Assembly: GCF_024112395.2 (NCBI RefSeq)
Contig: NZ_CP078013.2
Coordinates: forward strand, 3,596,001-3,660,000
Length of the DNA stretch: 64,000 bases
From: Pseudomonas pergaminensis
Lineage (GTDB): Bacteria > Pseudomonadota > Gammaproteobacteria > Pseudomonadales > Pseudomonadaceae
Reading direction: 5' to 3'
Shown here: piece after piece, positions 17,967 through 25,070 of the stretch
Position numbering within the stretch: the first letter of the stretch is position 1
Layout: every line of letters starts with the position of its first letter
The notes under the pieces: model-generated
What the model was told of the DNA's origin: nothing
Database searches by the model: none
The model's input: the letters and a program-made list of their open reading frames with translations, nothing else
Position numbers and translations under genes: made by a program

Positions 17967-18767
17967 ATGAACTTCTTCAAGAAACTCTTCGGTTCAACGA
18001 AAAAACCGACTGCGCCCGCCCCGACGCCCACCGAACCGCAATCGCCCGAGCCCGACGCCGCCAACCAGGCCGCCCGCCTGGCCAGCGCCGAATGCCTGGA
18101 CCGACACTGGCAGTCGGTGGGCACCGTCGAGAAAGACGTGCTCGCCTACCTGATCAGCCCCAGCCTCACCGGCGGCCCCTACTGGCCGTCGACCCGCCAG
18201 GCTTATCGCGTGGTACGCCGGGGCGACAGCATCGTGCTGGCAACCGACGGCCTATCCGACCCCTTCGACGACGCCGAAGGCCTCGGCAATGGCTTCGAAA
18301 TGGAACTGTTCCTGGAAACCGCCGACATCCCCGAACCAGCCCGAGGCACACTCGGTGACGTCGACCCACTGCGCCACAGCTGGGCATTCGAATTGCTCGA
18401 ACACGTCGCCAAGACCGTCGCCAACGCCGGCGGCATCACCCACCAGTTGGAGAACCACGGCGTACTCTCCCTGGAACTGCCCGGCTTCAGCCAATCGCAC
18501 CTGATGAGCGACCAACTGCCCAGCCTCTTCGTCACCGCCGACGACGCCGCCGGCGTCCTGCTGGGCGGCCCCGCCCCGGACTTCCCGACCCGCCTCGACG
18601 ACATGCCGCTCTCACCGGTGCAACTGGTGCCGGTGGTGTTGATCACGGCGGCGGAGCTTGAATATGTGCGTGAAGGTGGGCGCGCAGCGCGGGAGGATTT
18701 GGTGGCAAGGTTGCAGGCGGCGGGGGTTGGGCATGTGAGTCGGGTGGGTCGGGAGAGTGTGGTGTAG
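17967..18767 (+). CDS. Suppressor-of-fused (SUFU) domain protein, probable
   Basis: 266 residues, starting 28 bp after the TetR stop. A positively charged start (MNFFKKLFGSTKKP) and a Pro/Ala-rich linker precede a domain from about residue 45, with segments such as VVRRGDSIVLATDGLSDPFDDAEGLGNGFEMELFLET and SPVQLVPVVLITAAELEYVREGG that resemble bacterial SUFU proteins. Some bacterial SUFU proteins act as immunity proteins, but no toxin gene is adjacent here. Function unassigned. Confidence 0.55.
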   Translation: MNFFKKLFGSTKKPTAPAPTPTEPQSPEPDAANQAARLASAECLDRHWQSVGTVEKDVLAYLISPSLTGGPYWPSTRQAYRVVRRGDSIVLATDGLSDPFDDAEGLGNGFEMELFLETADIPEPARGTLGDVDPLRHSWAFELLEHVAKTVANAGGITHQLENHGVLSLELPGFSQSHLMSDQLPSLFVTADDAAGVLLGGPAPDFPTRLDDMPLSPVQLVPVVLITAAELEYVREGGRAAREDLVARLQAAGVGHVSRVGRESVV

Positions 18768-19021
18768 GCGTGTGCCAACTCCCAGCTGGAATCTGACACT
18801 GTGCAAACCGCTCTTCGGTGTCGGTTGCAACATCGGGCGGTGCTATCCGGTGAAAAACCTACGCAACCTCCTGGGTCATTGAACCGTCCGTATCGACGTG
18901 ATCGCCAGGAAGGTCGTCGGCCCATCGGGACCGGACGGCCCGCGGTAACAGTCTTGCGTCTGAATATGACGCCCCTCGATTAAGCCTGTGGATCATGACC
19001 GTTAAGCCTCGACGACCGGAT

Positions 19022-20425
19022 TTACGGCTGCTTGCGATACATCCCCGTCAAGTAATCATCACTGTCCGGCGCCGAGTTATGCTCGATCACCGCGAAGTTT
19101 TTCACCAACTGTATGTGGTACGGCCCGGTGCGTGGCGTCGCCATAGGCTCGCGAACGATGATCAGGTTTTCGGCCTCCATCGGCACACTATGGTGAGCGA
19201 CCACGATCTGTTTCCCGCTCTTGACCTCTTTCAATGTCAGGGTCACTTCCGCCACTTCCCTGCCCTGCGCATCTCGCTCTGGCAGGATGTTGAGTTCCAG
19301 GTCGCCGTCACGCCCGAGGAAGTCATCGCGCATCTGGTAATGGCCGTTGCGCTGGTCGCGCTCAAGGTCGGTGGGCAGGTCATCGTCGGGTTCACTGTCG
19401 GTTGCGTGCAGCAAAATCGCCAGTTCGGGGTGCTCGCCCTTGGCACTGCTGACCCAGGTGCCGGTGTAGTCGTAGGGCGCCTCGGTGTCACGGGTGATGC
19501 GCCAGATACCGGTCTGGTGGCCGTCATCCGTGTATTCGTGCAGGTACACGAAGGGTTTGTCGTCGTAGTCGCTCTGGTCGCCCACCAGTTTGATCGGCTG
19601 GCCGTTGCCACTTTTGGTGTAGCGCAATTCGCCGATGAGGACCGCTCCCTGCTGTTGGTACCAGATGTCCACCGGGATCTTGCCGTTGAGGGTGCCGGTG
19701 AGTCTCTGCACATCTTGGTGGGTCGGGCCTTCGAGGCGCTGGGTTTCCTGCCATTGGCCATCCTTCAATGCGCCGGTAGTGATCAGGGTGTAGCCGCTGG
19801 GCATGCTGGAGTTTTCGCCGAATTCGGTGGGCTGGACCTGCTCTTCGGTGGAGGTGCTGAGGCGGACCAACTCGCCATCGCGCATTTTCCAGTGGCTCAT
19901 GCGTGTCCAGCAGCAGTCCCGGTCGACCTGGGACAGCAGGATGCCGTCGTCGGGGATCAGCGAGAACATGCCACTGGTGGTCTCCTTGGCCAGGTCGGTC
20001 AGGGGCTGGTTGAGCACCCACTGCCGGTTCTGTGGGGTTTGCACGTACACATCGAACATCGGCTTGTAGGCCTGTTCGAGATCGGTGCCGTTGCGAATCG
20101 CCAGGTCGAGGCGGCCGTCCAGATCGAAGTCGGCGAAGTACAACAGGCTGAAGGGCCCGAGCAGCCAGCCGTTGTCCTGGCCATTGCTGTCCACCGGCAC
20201 ATTCGCGGCGGGGGTCTTGAATTGCTGGAGGGTTTCGAGGGTGTGCTTGTCGCGCACGGTGATGAGCGCGGGCACCAGTTGATTGGGGTGGTCGGGGACC
20301 TCCGGGAACAGCACCTCGACCAGGTATTGGTCACTGCGGTCGACCACCGAAAATGAACGCGGTTCGGCCAAGACAGGGGCCGCCAGGGCCAGGGAAAGGC
20401 ACACACCGCCAAGTATCGAGCGCAT
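19022..20425 (-). CDS. Exported protein of unknown function (FG-GAP-like/XAC2610-type)
   Basis: 467 residues from the ATG at 20425, chosen because AAGGA lies eight bases upstream and a signal peptide follows (ILGGVCLSLALAAPVLAEP). A segment near residue 85-110 (SLLYFADFDLDGRLDLAIRNG) is a calcium-loop-like D-x-D-x-D-G motif, as in FG-GAP/VCBS and XAC2610-related periplasmic proteins. The rest is beta-rich without catalytic signature. It is divergent from the isochorismatase-family gene. Confidence 0.55.
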   Translation of the reverse strand: MRSILGGVCLSLALAAPVLAEPRSFSVVDRSDQYLVEVLFPEVPDHPNQLVPALITVRDKHTLETLQQFKTPAANVPVDSNGQDNGWLLGPFSLLYFADFDLDGRLDLAIRNGTDLEQAYKPMFDVYVQTPQNRQWVLNQPLTDLAKETTSGMFSLIPDDGILLSQVDRDCCWTRMSHWKMRDGELVRLSTSTEEQVQPTEFGENSSMPSGYTLITTGALKDGQWQETQRLEGPTHQDVQRLTGTLNGKIPVDIWYQQQGAVLIGELRYTKSGNGQPIKLVGDQSDYDDKPFVYLHEYTDDGHQTGIWRITRDTEAPYDYTGTWVSSAKGEHPELAILLHATDSEPDDDLPTDLERDQRNGHYQMRDDFLGRDGDLELNILPERDAQGREVAEVTLTLKEVKSGKQIVVAHHSVPMEAENLIIVREPMATPRTGPYHIQLVKNFAVIEHNSAPDSDDYLTGMYRKQP

Positions 20426-20553
20426 CCAACGCATCCTTGCTGAAATTCGAGGGCGGCAGTGTAAATGGAAACGGTGCGGGCTTCGAACAAATCGCTGTCT
20501 GGGCACACAGGTTGGCTGATATGTTTCGAGCCTCACGAACACAGGGATTCGCC

Positions 20554-21123
20554 ATGCCAACGTTAGCCAGCAATGCCGCACTGCTGATCATCGACATGCA
20601 GCAAGGCATGTACCAGCCGAAGCTGGGGCGACGCAACAACCCGGACGCCGAGGTGCAGATGCAGCGCCTGCTGAATGCGTGGCGGCAGTCCAATCGGCCG
20701 GTCGTGCACATCCGGCACATGTCCCGCGCGCCCGACTCGGTGTTCTGGCCCGGCCAGCCAGGGTGCGAGTTCCAGCCGGCGCTACAACCCCTGGCCCATG
20801 AGCATGTGGTGGAAAAGAACGTCCCGGATGCGTTCACCGCCACAGGGCTGGAGCGCTGGTTGCATGCGCGTGGGATCCGCCAACTGGTGATCGTGGGTGT
20901 GATCACCAACAACTCGGTCGAGGCCACCGCACGTTCGGGCGGCAACCTGGGTTTTGAGGTGACGGTGGTTGCCGACGCTTGCTACACCTTCGATCAAACC
21001 GATTTGTCCGGGCGCCTGTGGCCGGCCGAGGACGTGCATGCGATGTCGTTGAGCAATCTGGCGATGGACTATGCCGGGGTTACCGAAGCCGATGAAATCC
21101 TGGCTCAGCTCACAACCACTTGA
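20554..21123 (+). CDS. Isochorismatase-fold hydrolase with Ser at the catalytic Cys position
   Basis: 189 residues from the ATG at 20554 (AGGGA upstream). The family Asp is Asp14 in LLIIDMQQG and the family Lys is Lys88 in VEKNVPDAF. The nucleophile position reads GVITNNSVEATARSGG, so Ser121 replaces the Cys found in nicotinamidases and N-carbamoylsarcosine amidases. A Ser at this site is seen in a sizeable subfamily, and true isochorismatases also lack the Cys. C-N hydrolysis by the usual thioester route is therefore unlikely; substrate unknown. Confidence 0.75.
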   Translation: MPTLASNAALLIIDMQQGMYQPKLGRRNNPDAEVQMQRLLNAWRQSNRPVVHIRHMSRAPDSVFWPGQPGCEFQPALQPLAHEHVVEKNVPDAFTATGLERWLHARGIRQLVIVGVITNNSVEATARSGGNLGFEVTVVADACYTFDQTDLSGRLWPAEDVHAMSLSNLAMDYAGVTEADEILAQLTTT

Positions 21124-21172
21124 TGTGCATTTAACAAACCCGCGACCCGCGTGCGCAATGCTCCATGCTCGC

Positions 21173-21865
21173 TTAATGCGTCTGCGCCACCATCGCCCGC
21201 CACGCCCGGACGCTAGGCCGCTTGCTCACCCTGGCATGCCAGGCGTGCATAGCCTCGCATTCTTCCGGCACCGGCAACTCCACCAGCGCGGCGAAGATCA
21301 TGCCGCCCAACAACGCGATGTCGGCCATGGAGAACTCATCACCTGCGACATAGGACCGGCGCTTGAGGACCTCGTCGAAGTAGCGCATGCCGCGCAGTGC
21401 CTTGTCACGCATGCGCAGGCCCCATTCGGCATTCTGGTAGAGCTCGACGTGCGGCCCGAGCCCGGGGGTTGCGTGATGGAAGTACACACTCACGGCATCC
21501 ATCAGCTCGATTTCGGCACGCTTGGTCATCATGTGGATCAGGCCCTGCTCGGCAGGTGTTTTGCCGGTCAACGTCGGGTTGCCGTCGAGTACATCCAGGT
21601 ACTGGGTGATCGCTGTGCATTCAGCGATCAGCGTTCCGTCGTCCAGTTGGAGGACGGGCAAAGTTCCCGAGTAGTTGAGCGCAAGAAATGCCGGTTGCTT
21701 ATGCTCGCCTTTCCATAGGTTGACCGAGACAAACTCCACCTTGGGCAGCAGGCCTTTTTCGGCCAATGCAATTCGCACCCGGGCCGGATAGGGGCCGCTG
21801 TGCCAGTCAAAAATGGTCATCATAGAACGTTGGCATGCTTGGGAATACGGCTGTTGCGTAATCAT
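21173..21865 (-). CDS. Glutathione S-transferase family protein
   Basis: 230 residues. The thioredoxin-like N-terminal domain (IFDWHSGPYPARVRIALAEKGL, then YSGTLPVLQLDDGTLIAECTAITQYLD) carries the glutathione-binding cis-Pro and the E-C/S motif. The helical C-terminal domain follows (FSMADIALLGGMIFAALVELPVPEE). The start at 21865 keeps an AGGCGAG ribosome binding site; a later Met-Met pair lacks one. The divergent TetR gene and paired palindromes upstream suggest an inducible detoxification gene. Confidence 0.85.
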   Translation of the reverse strand: MITQQPYSQACQRSMMTIFDWHSGPYPARVRIALAEKGLLPKVEFVSVNLWKGEHKQPAFLALNYSGTLPVLQLDDGTLIAECTAITQYLDVLDGNPTLTGKTPAEQGLIHMMTKRAEIELMDAVSVYFHHATPGLGPHVELYQNAEWGLRMRDKALRGMRYFDEVLKRRSYVAGDEFSMADIALLGGMIFAALVELPVPEECEAMHAWHARVSKRPSVRAWRAMVAQTH

Positions 21866-21877
21866 GGTTTTCTCGCC

Positions 21878-21951
21878 TACCTGTCAAGTGGTAGGTAGAG
21901 ATTGAAAGCTTTATTTCCAGCTGTCAACCACTACCTACCAGTTGGCAGGTA
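21878..21951. promoter_or_regulatory. Two 20-bp palindromes between GST and TetR genes
   Basis: TACCTGTCAAGTGGTAGGTA (21878-21897) and TACCTACCAGTTGGCAGGTA (21932-21951) share the inverted-repeat pattern TACCTnYCAnnTGRnAGGTA. They lie 54 bp apart start to start in the gap between the divergent genes; the first is 13 bp from the GST start. They are probable binding sites of the adjacent TetR protein. Confidence 0.75.
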
Positions 21952-22004
21952 AAAACTTTTACGCGTAGAATCGGCCCATCCCCTACGAAACGAGGAACCC
22001 ATAC

Positions 22005-22568
22005 GTGAGCGAAAATGCGCGAGAAGCCATCCTTGAAGCTGCCAAAGTCGCTGCTCAGCATTACGGCTACAGCGGCATCAACTTCCGCAGCATCGGCGAA
22101 ACGGTGGGGATCAAGAACGCCAGTATCTATTACCACTTCCCGAGCAAGGCCGACCTCGGCGCGGCCGTTGCCAAGCGTTACTGGGAAGACACCGCCAGCG
22201 CCCTTGCCGCGATACGCGCGCAAAACCCAGAGCCGCTGCAGTGCCTGCGGATCTACCCGAGTATCTTTCGAAAATCCCTCGAAGACGGCAATCGTCTCTG
22301 CCTGTCCAGCTTCATGGCGGCTGAATACCAGGACCTGCCCGAGGCCGTGAAGACAGAGGTCCTGGCATTTGCCGATATCAACGTGGCCTGGCTCGCGGCT
22401 TTGCTTACGGAGATCGACAACGGCAGTGTGCAGGACAACGAGCGGCGCGCCCGTGCCATCTACACCGCCATCGCCGGCGCGCAGTTGATTGCCCGTACGC
22501 GCCTCGATATCGGCTTGTATGACGAACTGATCCAGAGTTATCAGGCCGCCGGGCTTATCCCGGCGTGA
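22005..22568 (+). CDS. TetR/AcrR family transcriptional regulator
   Basis: 187 residues starting at a GTG. The DNA-binding domain is AREAILEAAKVAAQHYGYSGINFRSIGETVGIKNASIYYHFPSKADLG (about 4-50). It resembles the AcuR/NemR-like group whose members often control detoxification enzymes. It is divergent from the GST gene with two shared palindromes. Its 3' end overlaps the convergent FAD monooxygenase gene by 28 bp. Confidence 0.9.
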   Translation: MSENAREAILEAAKVAAQHYGYSGINFRSIGETVGIKNASIYYHFPSKADLGAAVAKRYWEDTASALAAIRAQNPEPLQCLRIYPSIFRKSLEDGNRLCLSSFMAAEYQDLPEAVKTEVLAFADINVAWLAALLTEIDNGSVQDNERRARAIYTAIAGAQLIARTRLDIGLYDELIQSYQAAGLIPA

Positions 22569-24049
22569 ACCAACAGATAGGCCTCCAGTTCCTCTCGTTG
22601 CCCGGACGTTACAATCGCGCCGATATACCCATCAGGCCGCACCAGCACCCACTCGCCAATCGCCAGTTGGTAGGCACGTTGAAACTGACCTTGCTCGTCA
22701 ATCACATCTCCCTCAGGCCCAACGATATGGACCTGCACGCCCGGCCAAGCGGGCACTGAATCACGCGTGACGCCATACCCCAGCAGCGTCCAGTGCGTGC
22801 CCTGGAACAGATGGAACAGCCGCAGCGCCTGCCCGGCGGCACCTCGAAGTGGCGCGTCCGGCGCGCGGTCGCCCGCTGCAATGCCGCTACGCACGGGGTG
22901 CTGCAACGCCAGTGAGGACTCGGGGTAGCCGATGTCCAGTTGATGCACTTCCCTGCCCCGGCGCAGTTCGCCATGCTGCATTTCTCCCAGCAGTCTGGTG
23001 GACAAACCGAGCACGGAGGCAGCCACCGGCCGGCGCTCTTCTTCATAGGTATCGAGTAAAGCCTCAGGGGCGCCCTGCACCACCGCCGCCAGCTTCCAGC
23101 CGAGGTTATAGGCGTCCTGCACGCTGGTGTTGAGACCCTGGCCACCGGTGGGCGGATGGATATGCGCGGCGTCGCCCACCAGCAACACCCGGCCCAGGCG
23201 GTAGTGATCGGCCAGGCGCGCATTCATGGTATAGGCCGATGACCAGGCCACGCTGTGCACCTGGATGTCGGTGCGACCGGTGCGTTGGGCGATCAGTGCG
23301 GTGAGCCCTTCGGCGCTGAAGTCGACGTCGCCCTCCGCCGGGACCGGCCCTTGAAGCTGGAACAGGTCGGTGCCGGCCAGCGGGCATATCGCAATCTGGC
23401 GCTGCATATCCCCTTCGCCAAAGCGGTGCCAGGCCTCACGCGTCAGGCCGGTAAGCACCGTATCCGCCACCAGGGCGCGCACGCCCAGGGTCTTGCCGGG
23501 AAAGCCGATCGCCAGGGCATGCCGGACAAAGCTGCGACCGCCATCGGCCCCCACCAGCCAGCGGGCACGCATGCGCTCTTCGCCACCCTTGCCGGCCAGC
23601 CGTGCCGTGACACCGTCGGCGTCCTGGTCGAAGCCGACCAGCTCACAACCGAACTCAGGCGCGTGACCGAGCTCAAGCAGGCGCTCACGCATCACCTGTT
23701 CCGTCAGAAACTGCCGGACCATCAACGGTTGTTGGTAGGGCTCAGCCGGTGTGGGCGCCGTGGATTCGGTGAATTCAGCCTCGCTGTAGCTGCCATCGTC
23801 GCGGTAGCGCCGGTCAGTCGGATAGACTCCACCCACGGCCATCAACCGGTCGAGAATCCCCAGGTCTTCAAAGACTTCCTGGGACCTGGGCTGGATGCCC
23901 TTGCCACGCGAGCCGTGGAAAGGCTGCTGGGTCTTTTCGATCAGTCGGAAGGTGATGCCCCTTCTCGCCAGGTCGATCGCCAAGGTCAGGCCAGCGGCAC
24001 CGGCACCGGCACCGCAAATCAGTACATCGACAGCGAATTGCGCTTTCAT
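22541..24049 (-). CDS. FAD-dependent aromatic monooxygenase (class A, PHBH-like)
   Basis: 502 residues. VLICGAGAGAAGLTLAIDLARRGITFRLIEK is the FAD-binding GxGxxG with the ribityl Glu, ARWLVGADGGRSFVRHAL is the DG motif and GRVLLVGDAAHIHPPTGGQGLNTSVQDAYNLGWKLA is the GD motif. A thioredoxin-like C-terminal domain is present, as in phenol- and resorcinol-type hydroxylases. It should hydroxylate an aromatic ring using NAD(P)H and O2. The ribosome binding site is AGGTGA. It is divergent from a MarR gene with shared palindromes. Confidence 0.85.
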   Translation of the reverse strand: MKAQFAVDVLICGAGAGAAGLTLAIDLARRGITFRLIEKTQQPFHGSRGKGIQPRSQEVFEDLGILDRLMAVGGVYPTDRRYRDDGSYSEAEFTESTAPTPAEPYQQPLMVRQFLTEQVMRERLLELGHAPEFGCELVGFDQDADGVTARLAGKGGEERMRARWLVGADGGRSFVRHALAIGFPGKTLGVRALVADTVLTGLTREAWHRFGEGDMQRQIAICPLAGTDLFQLQGPVPAEGDVDFSAEGLTALIAQRTGRTDIQVHSVAWSSAYTMNARLADHYRLGRVLLVGDAAHIHPPTGGQGLNTSVQDAYNLGWKLAAVVQGAPEALLDTYEEERRPVAASVLGLSTRLLGEMQHGELRRGREVHQLDIGYPESSLALQHPVRSGIAAGDRAPDAPLRGAAGQALRLFHLFQGTHWTLLGYGVTRDSVPAWPGVQVHIVGPEGDVIDEQGQFQRAYQLAIGEWVLVRPDGYIGAIVTSGQREELEAYLLVHAGISPAA

Positions 24050-24061
24050 ACTGGATCACCT

Positions 24062-24129
24062 ATATGTGCAATACGCACATATTAAGAGAGGCGAACACCG
24101 TGTCAATTAAAAATGTGCAAAGCGCACAT
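24062..24129. promoter_or_regulatory. Two ATGTGC-N5-GCACAT palindromes, candidate MarR operators
   Basis: ATATGTGCAATACGCACATAT (24062-24082, 8-bp arms) and ATGTGCAAAGCGCACAT (24113-24129, 6-bp arms) share the same core, 49 bp apart. The first is 13 bp upstream of the monooxygenase start; the second overlaps the first codons of the MarR gene. Binding at both could repress the two divergent genes. Confidence 0.75.
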
Positions 24130-24597
24130 ATATCCGCCCAGCTGCGTGACCTGCATGGCTCACTGGTTGAGATCGTAGGGGTGATGAACCGCCCGCAACG
24201 CGACGAGGCGATGGTACGCGAGGCCGGGATTTCCCTGGACCGCGCCCTGTTTCCGTTGCTGGTGCTGGTGGAGCGGTTGGGTCCGATTGGCGTGGTCGAG
24301 CTGGCCGACCGCGTCGGCCGCGACTACACCACGGTGAGTCGGCAGGTGGCGAAGCTGGAAAGCCTGGGCCTGGTCTTGCGCCAGGCAAGCGCACTCGATC
24401 GCCGCGTACGCGAGTCGGTGATTACCGAGAAAGGCAAGGCCATGACTGACCGCGTCGATGATGCCCGGGAGCGGATGGGTGTGTCGATCTTCTCCACCTG
24501 GGAGGAAGGCGATTTCGACAATCTGGTGCGGTTGATGCGCAAGTTTGCCAAGGACATCAAGGAAGACTCATTGCGTGCGACTGAGGGCATTTCCTGA
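24100..24597 (+). CDS. MarR family transcriptional regulator
   Basis: 165 residues from a GTG at 24100, preferred over the ATG at 24064 because GAGAGG lies eight bases upstream and the ATG would fall inside an operator palindrome. The winged helix is ISLDRALFPLLVLVERLGPIGVVELADRVGRDYTTVSRQVAKLESLGLVLRQASALDRRVRESVITEKGK with the usual D-x-R-x wing. It probably represses the divergent FAD monooxygenase and itself, and is released by an aromatic ligand. Confidence 0.85.
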   Translation: MSIKNVQSAHISAQLRDLHGSLVEIVGVMNRPQRDEAMVREAGISLDRALFPLLVLVERLGPIGVVELADRVGRDYTTVSRQVAKLESLGLVLRQASALDRRVRESVITEKGKAMTDRVDDARERMGVSIFSTWEEGDFDNLVRLMRKFAKDIKEDSLRATEGIS

Positions 24598-24613
24598 GGC
24601 CTGATGAGGATTG

Positions 24614-24655
24614 CTGTGGTGAGCGGGCTCACCACAAGAAGCCCGCTCACCACAG
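24614..24655. terminator. REP palindrome between convergent MarR and nirD
   Basis: CTGTGGTGAGCGGGCT and its perfect complement form a 16-bp stem with a 10-base loop. It lies between the stops of the MarR gene and nirD. It has the same core as the palindromes at 12332 and 27952. Confidence 0.6.
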
Positions 24656-24707
24656 GAAGTTGGTGTGCCACAGGAAATCGGTTCGCCGCAAAATCCTGCA
24701 CACAACA

Positions 24708-25070
24708 TCAATCCAATGCCAGCTCCACCACCCCGCCGTTCAACCGCACCGGCCATACCCGCAACCGCTGGTCCGGCGTCTCCAGGCACTGCCCGTCTTC
24801 CAGGCGGTAGTGCTGCTTGTAGATCGGCGCCGCCACCACCAAGTCGCCCTTGATACTGCCGATCAAGCCGCGACCGATCACATTGGCCCCGGATTCCGGG
24901 TCGTGGTTGTCGATGGCATACAGGGTCTGGTTCTGCGCGCCCGGCAGGTAGAACAGCGCGACTTGCGCGCCGTCCAACCACACCACCACGCCGGAATTGC
25001 TCACAAGGTCGGCCTCGCTGCACACGCTTTTCCAGGTGGCCAGGTTGCGTTGGGTAGTGGGCTGGCTCAT
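24708..25070 (-). CDS. nirD: Nitrite reductase (NADH) small subunit NirD
   Basis: 120 residues, the expected NirD length. The protein is a Rieske-like fold (GVVVWLDGAQVALFYLPG, YAIDNHDPESGANVIGRGLIGSIKGDLVVAAPIYKQHYRLEDGQCLE) in which the Rieske Cys/His ligands are replaced, as is normal for NirD. It partners NirB in reduction of nitrite to ammonium in the cytoplasm. Its start codon overlaps the nirB stop (TGATG), so translation is coupled. Confidence 0.92.
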   Translation of the reverse strand: MSQPTTQRNLATWKSVCSEADLVSNSGVVVWLDGAQVALFYLPGAQNQTLYAIDNHDPESGANVIGRGLIGSIKGDLVVAAPIYKQHYRLEDGQCLETPDQRLRVWPVRLNGGVVELALD

